A stretch of 7,181 nucleotides of DNA, taken from contig WRNI01000060.1 in NCBI GenBank assembly GCA_009776695.1, positions 1 through 7,181 on the forward strand, written 5' to 3'. Positions within the stretch are counted from its first letter, which is position 1; each line of letters starts with the position of its first letter. Shown one piece after another: positions 4,703 to 7,181 of this stretch. The notes below the pieces were generated by a model. It did not search any database. It was given only the letters and a program-made list of their open reading frames with translations, and was not told where the DNA came from. Origin of the DNA: Methanomassiliicoccaceae archaeon. Its GTDB lineage: Archaea; Thermoplasmatota; Thermoplasmata; Methanomassiliicoccales; Methanomethylophilaceae. The translations under genes were made by a program, and so were the position numbers.

Positions 4703-6037
4703 ATGCCAAAATACAAGGACGTAATAGACCTGTATGACGACCGCGGCAAGCGTATTGCGAAAGACGTTCCGCTGGAAGCCATCAGTCCGTTGCGCAACGG
4801 CGCGATCAAGAGACTCGCCTCTATGACCAAAAGAACTGTAGCCGTCAACCTCGCCGGTATCGAGAGTGCTCTCAAATCCGGTAAGATGGGCGGAGACGGA
4901 TGCTTTATAAAAGGTAAAGAGATCGACATCCCGCTGGTCGCAAATGCTAGCAAGATTGCGAAAGCAGTCAAAGAAATGGTCCAGGTCACCGACGGTGACG
5001 GAACTGTCGTCGAACTGAAGTCCGGCGGCAAGAACCTTGTCGTCGTGGTGCCCGAGGAGAGGTTATCCGCAGGTGTGGAGTACACAACCGGATTCACATC
5101 CACCGCAGCAGCTGTAACGGAAGCGATCATCGATGAATTCAAAGTTCCGATGTACAAGGCCAACATGGTAAAGGGCGCGGTCTGGGGCAGATACCCGCAG
5201 ACGATGACGTTCATGGGCGCTAACGTAAGGTCAATACTCGAGGTTCCGCAGAACAACGAGGGTGCCGGTTTCGCGCTGAGGAACATCATGTCCAACCACG
5301 TGGTCGCACTGGTGAGCAGGAATGCGATGCAGGGTGTCGCACTGTCCGCACTGTTCGAGCAGCTCGGCGCCTTCGAGATGGGCGACGCGATAGGCCCGTT
5401 CGAGAGAGGTCATCTGCTTGCGCTCGCGTACGAGGGACTTAACGCGAACAACATACTCTACAGCATAGTCAAGAAGAACGGCAAGACCGGTACGGTCGGT
5501 ACTGTCATCGAATCCCTTATGGAAAGGGCAATCGATGACAAGGTCATCCGCGTGAAGGAGACATTACCGTCAGGATACAAGGTCTACACAACAGACGACC
5601 TTCCGATGTGGAATGCATACGCATCCGTGGGAATGGTCGCAGCGGTCATGGTGAACGTGGGCGCGGCAAGAGCGGCACAGGGTGTTCCCTCCACCGTCTT
5701 GTACTACAACGATATATTGGAGCACGAGACCGGACTTCCGTCAGCTGATTACGGAAGGTCAATGGGTGTGTGCGTCGGTATGTCATTCTTCTCCCACTCC
5801 ATCTACGGAGGCGGAGGACCGGGTCTGTTCCACGGTAACCACGTTGTCACGAAGCACGCGAAAGGTGTACTGATACCTGCGGTCACGGCAGCCAACTGTC
5901 TTGACGGCGGAACGCAGACATTCTCCGCTGAGGCAACGTCCGGTCTGTTCAAAGAAGTATTCGGTGACCTGAAGGAGTTCAGCACTCCCATGCAGGTCGT
6001 TGGCGCGGAGGCCAAGAAAATAGCGAAGAAGGTATGA
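4703..6037 (+). CDS. mcrB: Methyl-coenzyme M reductase, beta subunit
   Basis: A 444-residue protein, the usual McrB length. MCR, an (alpha-beta-gamma)2 complex in the cytoplasm, reduces methyl-coenzyme M with coenzyme B to methane and the CoM-CoB heterodisulfide using nickel cofactor F430. The hallmark block SFFSHSIYGGGGPG (361-374) is present, followed by FHGNH and VTKHAKG. F363, Y368 and H380 here match the coenzyme-B-channel residues known as beta Phe362, Tyr367 and His379 when the initiator Met is not counted. The C-terminal DGGTQTFSAEATSGL segment (401-415) is also typical. The start is set by the strong Shine-Dalgarno at 4692-4697. Codons look biased as in highly expressed genes, unlike the preceding ycaO. 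The stop overlaps mcrD by four bases, so translation is probably coupled. Expression is likely driven by the TATA box at 4610-4621, possibly with distal promoters. Confidence 0.98.
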   Translation: MPKYKDVIDLYDDRGKRIAKDVPLEAISPLRNGAIKRLASMTKRTVAVNLAGIESALKSGKMGGDGCFIKGKEIDIPLVANASKIAKAVKEMVQVTDGDGTVVELKSGGKNLVVVVPEERLSAGVEYTTGFTSTAAAVTEAIIDEFKVPMYKANMVKGAVWGRYPQTMTFMGANVRSILEVPQNNEGAGFALRNIMSNHVVALVSRNAMQGVALSALFEQLGAFEMGDAIGPFERGHLLALAYEGLNANNILYSIVKKNGKTGTVGTVIESLMERAIDDKVIRVKETLPSGYKVYTTDDLPMWNAYASVGMVAAVMVNVGAARAAQGVPSTVLYYNDILEHETGLPSADYGRSMGVCVGMSFFSHSIYGGGGPGLFHGNHVVTKHAKGVLIPAVTAANCLDGGTQTFSAEATSGLFKEVFGDLKEFSTPMQVVGAEAKKIAKKV

Positions 6038-6471
6038 TCCTTATGACAGGTACCAAAACGATGAAGACGACATATGCCGGTTCACCGCTTCCGGAAGTGA
6101 AGATATTCACCGACCGCCTTTTGAGCGCGGACTCGACGGAAAGGGTGCTCAACGCGCTTATCGGAGTGAAGCACATAAGACAGATCAACATCTGCGGCGA
6201 ATCTTTGCCGCTCAAGGTGAAGAGCGGCCCCAACACGGGGATACCCGTTAATCACCCGGAACGCAAAGTGATAAAGTTCGGGGACAGCGAAGTGGAGCTG
6301 ACCAAACTGGTCGGAGGATTCTTCGCTGAGCTGAACGCCGAATGCGATGTTGACGAGGCGGTCGAAGAGATACGCAGAGTGTGTGACGAGACGATAAACG
6401 TGGGATATTCGTTGGAGGTCGGAAGGTACTCGAAATACAGGCCTACCTTAACAGACACATTGAGGTGTTAG
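6034..6471 (+). CDS. mcrD: Methyl-coenzyme M reductase operon protein D
   Basis: 145 residues, the expected size for McrD. The family signature is clear: EVKIFTDRLL (21-30), then SGPNTGIPVNHPERKVI (64-80), and a beta strand EVELTKLVGGFFAEL. McrD is not part of the mature enzyme; it associates with MCR and is thought to help assembly or activation of the apo-enzyme. ATG 6034 overlaps the mcrB stop (ATGA), a common coupling arrangement. ATG 6043 is a real alternative because AAGGT (6029-6033) lies nine bases before it but touches ATG 6034; ATG 6061 is less likely. The gene is followed directly by mcrG, with no mcrC between them. Confidence 0.95.
   Translation: MILMTGTKTMKTTYAGSPLPEVKIFTDRLLSADSTERVLNALIGVKHIRQINICGESLPLKVKSGPNTGIPVNHPERKVIKFGDSEVELTKLVGGFFAELNAECDVDEAVEEIRRVCDETINVGYSLEVGRYSKYRPTLTDTLRC
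6462..6467 (+). promoter_or_regulatory. Shine-Dalgarno for mcrG within the end of mcrD
   Basis: GAGGTG lies seven bases before ATG 6475 and inside the last codons of mcrD. It selects ATG 6475 and shows that mcrG has its own strong initiation site rather than relying only on coupling. Confidence 0.8.
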
Positions 6472-6474
6472 ACA

Positions 6475-7181
6475 ATGGCTTACAAAAGACAATTCTATCC
6501 AGGGACCACGGTACCTGCCGTCAACAGGCGCAGATATCTGGACCCCAAACAGAACCTGAAGAAACTGCGCGACATCGCCATGGACGACGTCGTCAGGATC
6601 ATGGGACACAGGAACCCCGGAGAAGATTACAAATCGATCCACCCGCCTCTCGAGGAGGGTAAGGAACCCGCGTGCCCCGTAAGAGAGCTCGTCGAACCGA
6701 TCGAGGGCGCAAAGAAGGGAGACAGGATAAGGTACATTCAGTTCACCGATTCCGTTTACTTCGCGCCCATCTCCCCGTACCAGAGAGCATGGATGTATCT
6801 TTCAAGATTCAGAGGGCTCGACACCGGTACATTATCGGGAAGACAGATCATCGAGATGAGGGAACGCGACTTGGAGAAACTGTCGAAGTTCCTTATAGAC
6901 AGCGAGTCCTTCGACCCTGCGCTCACCGGTATCAGAGGCGCGACCGTTCACGGTCACGCGTGCCGTCTCGACGAGAACGGCCTGATGTTCGATGCATGGC
7001 AGAGGTACGTCTGGGACGGGAAGAAGAAAGAGGTCGTTTATGTGAAGGACCAGGTTGCGTTACCGCTTGACAGGAAGATATCCGTCGGCAAACCGGCGCC
7101 TACCGCGGACCTTCTCAAGAGAACGACGATCTTCAGCGCATACCCGGGCGGCGTCGACATGAGGGATGACAAGGAAGTAAC
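6475..7181 (+). CDS. mcrG: Methyl-coenzyme M reductase, gamma subunit (3'-truncated by window edge)
   Basis: 235 residues are visible in a frame that stays open to the right edge; McrG is usually about 250 residues, so roughly the last 15-25 are missing. Recognisable blocks in order: the start MAYKRQFYPG, YKSIHPPLEEG (52-62), VRYIQFTDSVYFAP-type segment (86-98), TLSGRQIIEMRERDLEKL (119-136) and RGATVHGHACRLDENGLMFD (154-173). The LSGR loop and the HGH histidines (159, 161) belong to the part of the gamma subunit that contacts F430 and coenzyme M in known structures. The start follows the mcrD stop by three bases and is preceded by GAGGTG. No truncating mutation is seen. By family convention mcrA should follow immediately to the right. 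Confidence 0.97.
   Translation, partial: MAYKRQFYPGTTVPAVNRRRYLDPKQNLKKLRDIAMDDVVRIMGHRNPGEDYKSIHPPLEEGKEPACPVRELVEPIEGAKKGDRIRYIQFTDSVYFAPISPYQRAWMYLSRFRGLDTGTLSGRQIIEMRERDLEKLSKFLIDSESFDPALTGIRGATVHGHACRLDENGLMFDAWQRYVWDGKKKEVVYVKDQVALPLDRKISVGKPAPTADLLKRTTIFSAYPGGVDMRDDKEV

Noticed and set aside
4699..5295. 198-codon minus-strand frame opposite mcrB
   Set aside because: Ser/Pro/Thr-rich shadow of the mcrB codons with no domain and no regulatory signals.
6465..7070. Two + strand frames (6465-6662 and 6672-7070) overlapping mcrG
   Set aside because: They are out-of-frame readings of mcrG, very rich in Arg; the true frame from 6475 gives a clear McrG and remains open to the window end.

Overview
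This is archaeal DNA from a methanogen. The right half holds consecutive genes for methyl-coenzyme M reductase (MCR): mcrB, mcrD and the start of mcrG, the last running off the right edge. MCR occurs only in methanogenic, methanotrophic and alkane-oxidising archaea. Archaeal TATA boxes, a leader-poor regulator gene and a C-terminally anchored repeat surface protein agree with this. The moderate GC, the repeat-rich surface protein and an mcrB-D-G order without mcrC would fit Methanomassiliicoccales (Thermoplasmatota), but I infer that from overall style and not from a comparison; the order is uncertain.

Layout, all real genes on the + strand. (1) Positions 2-2455 are the 3' part of a large, acidic, cell-surface protein. 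It has a Gly/Ala-rich stretch at the left edge, eight beta-sandwich-type repeats, a Pro/Ala linker and one C-terminal membrane helix. Its true start lies left of the window; the first ATG (185) is only an internal methionine. (2) Positions 2456-2818 are a 363-base gap. It holds a T-rich terminator-like tract, a striking 37-bp compound palindrome flanked by two near-identical 14-mers, and a TATA box. (3) Positions 2819-3301 encode an Lrp/AsnC regulator, followed four bases later by (4) a YcaO protein of the methanogenesis-marker-1 type (3306-4505), the enzyme class that thioamidates a glycine in McrA. (5) Positions 4506-4702 are the mcr control region: a hairpin plus T7 tract, three TATA-like boxes, a 9-bp leader hairpin and a strong Shine-Dalgarno. 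(6) mcrB (4703-6037), mcrD (6034-6471) and mcrG (6475 to the edge) are tightly packed; mcrA is expected next.

The central and right parts read as one functional neighbourhood. A regulator is co-transcribed with the likely MCR-modifying enzyme, directly upstream of the MCR structural genes. The lrp and mcrB promoters share an identical 12-bp TATA core. No tfuA (the usual YcaO partner) and no mcrC are present in the window. I see no RNA genes, insertion sequences, CRISPR arrays or integration sites. The least explained items are the compound palindrome, the layered mcr leader, and the near absence of basic residues over about 313 residues of the surface protein.
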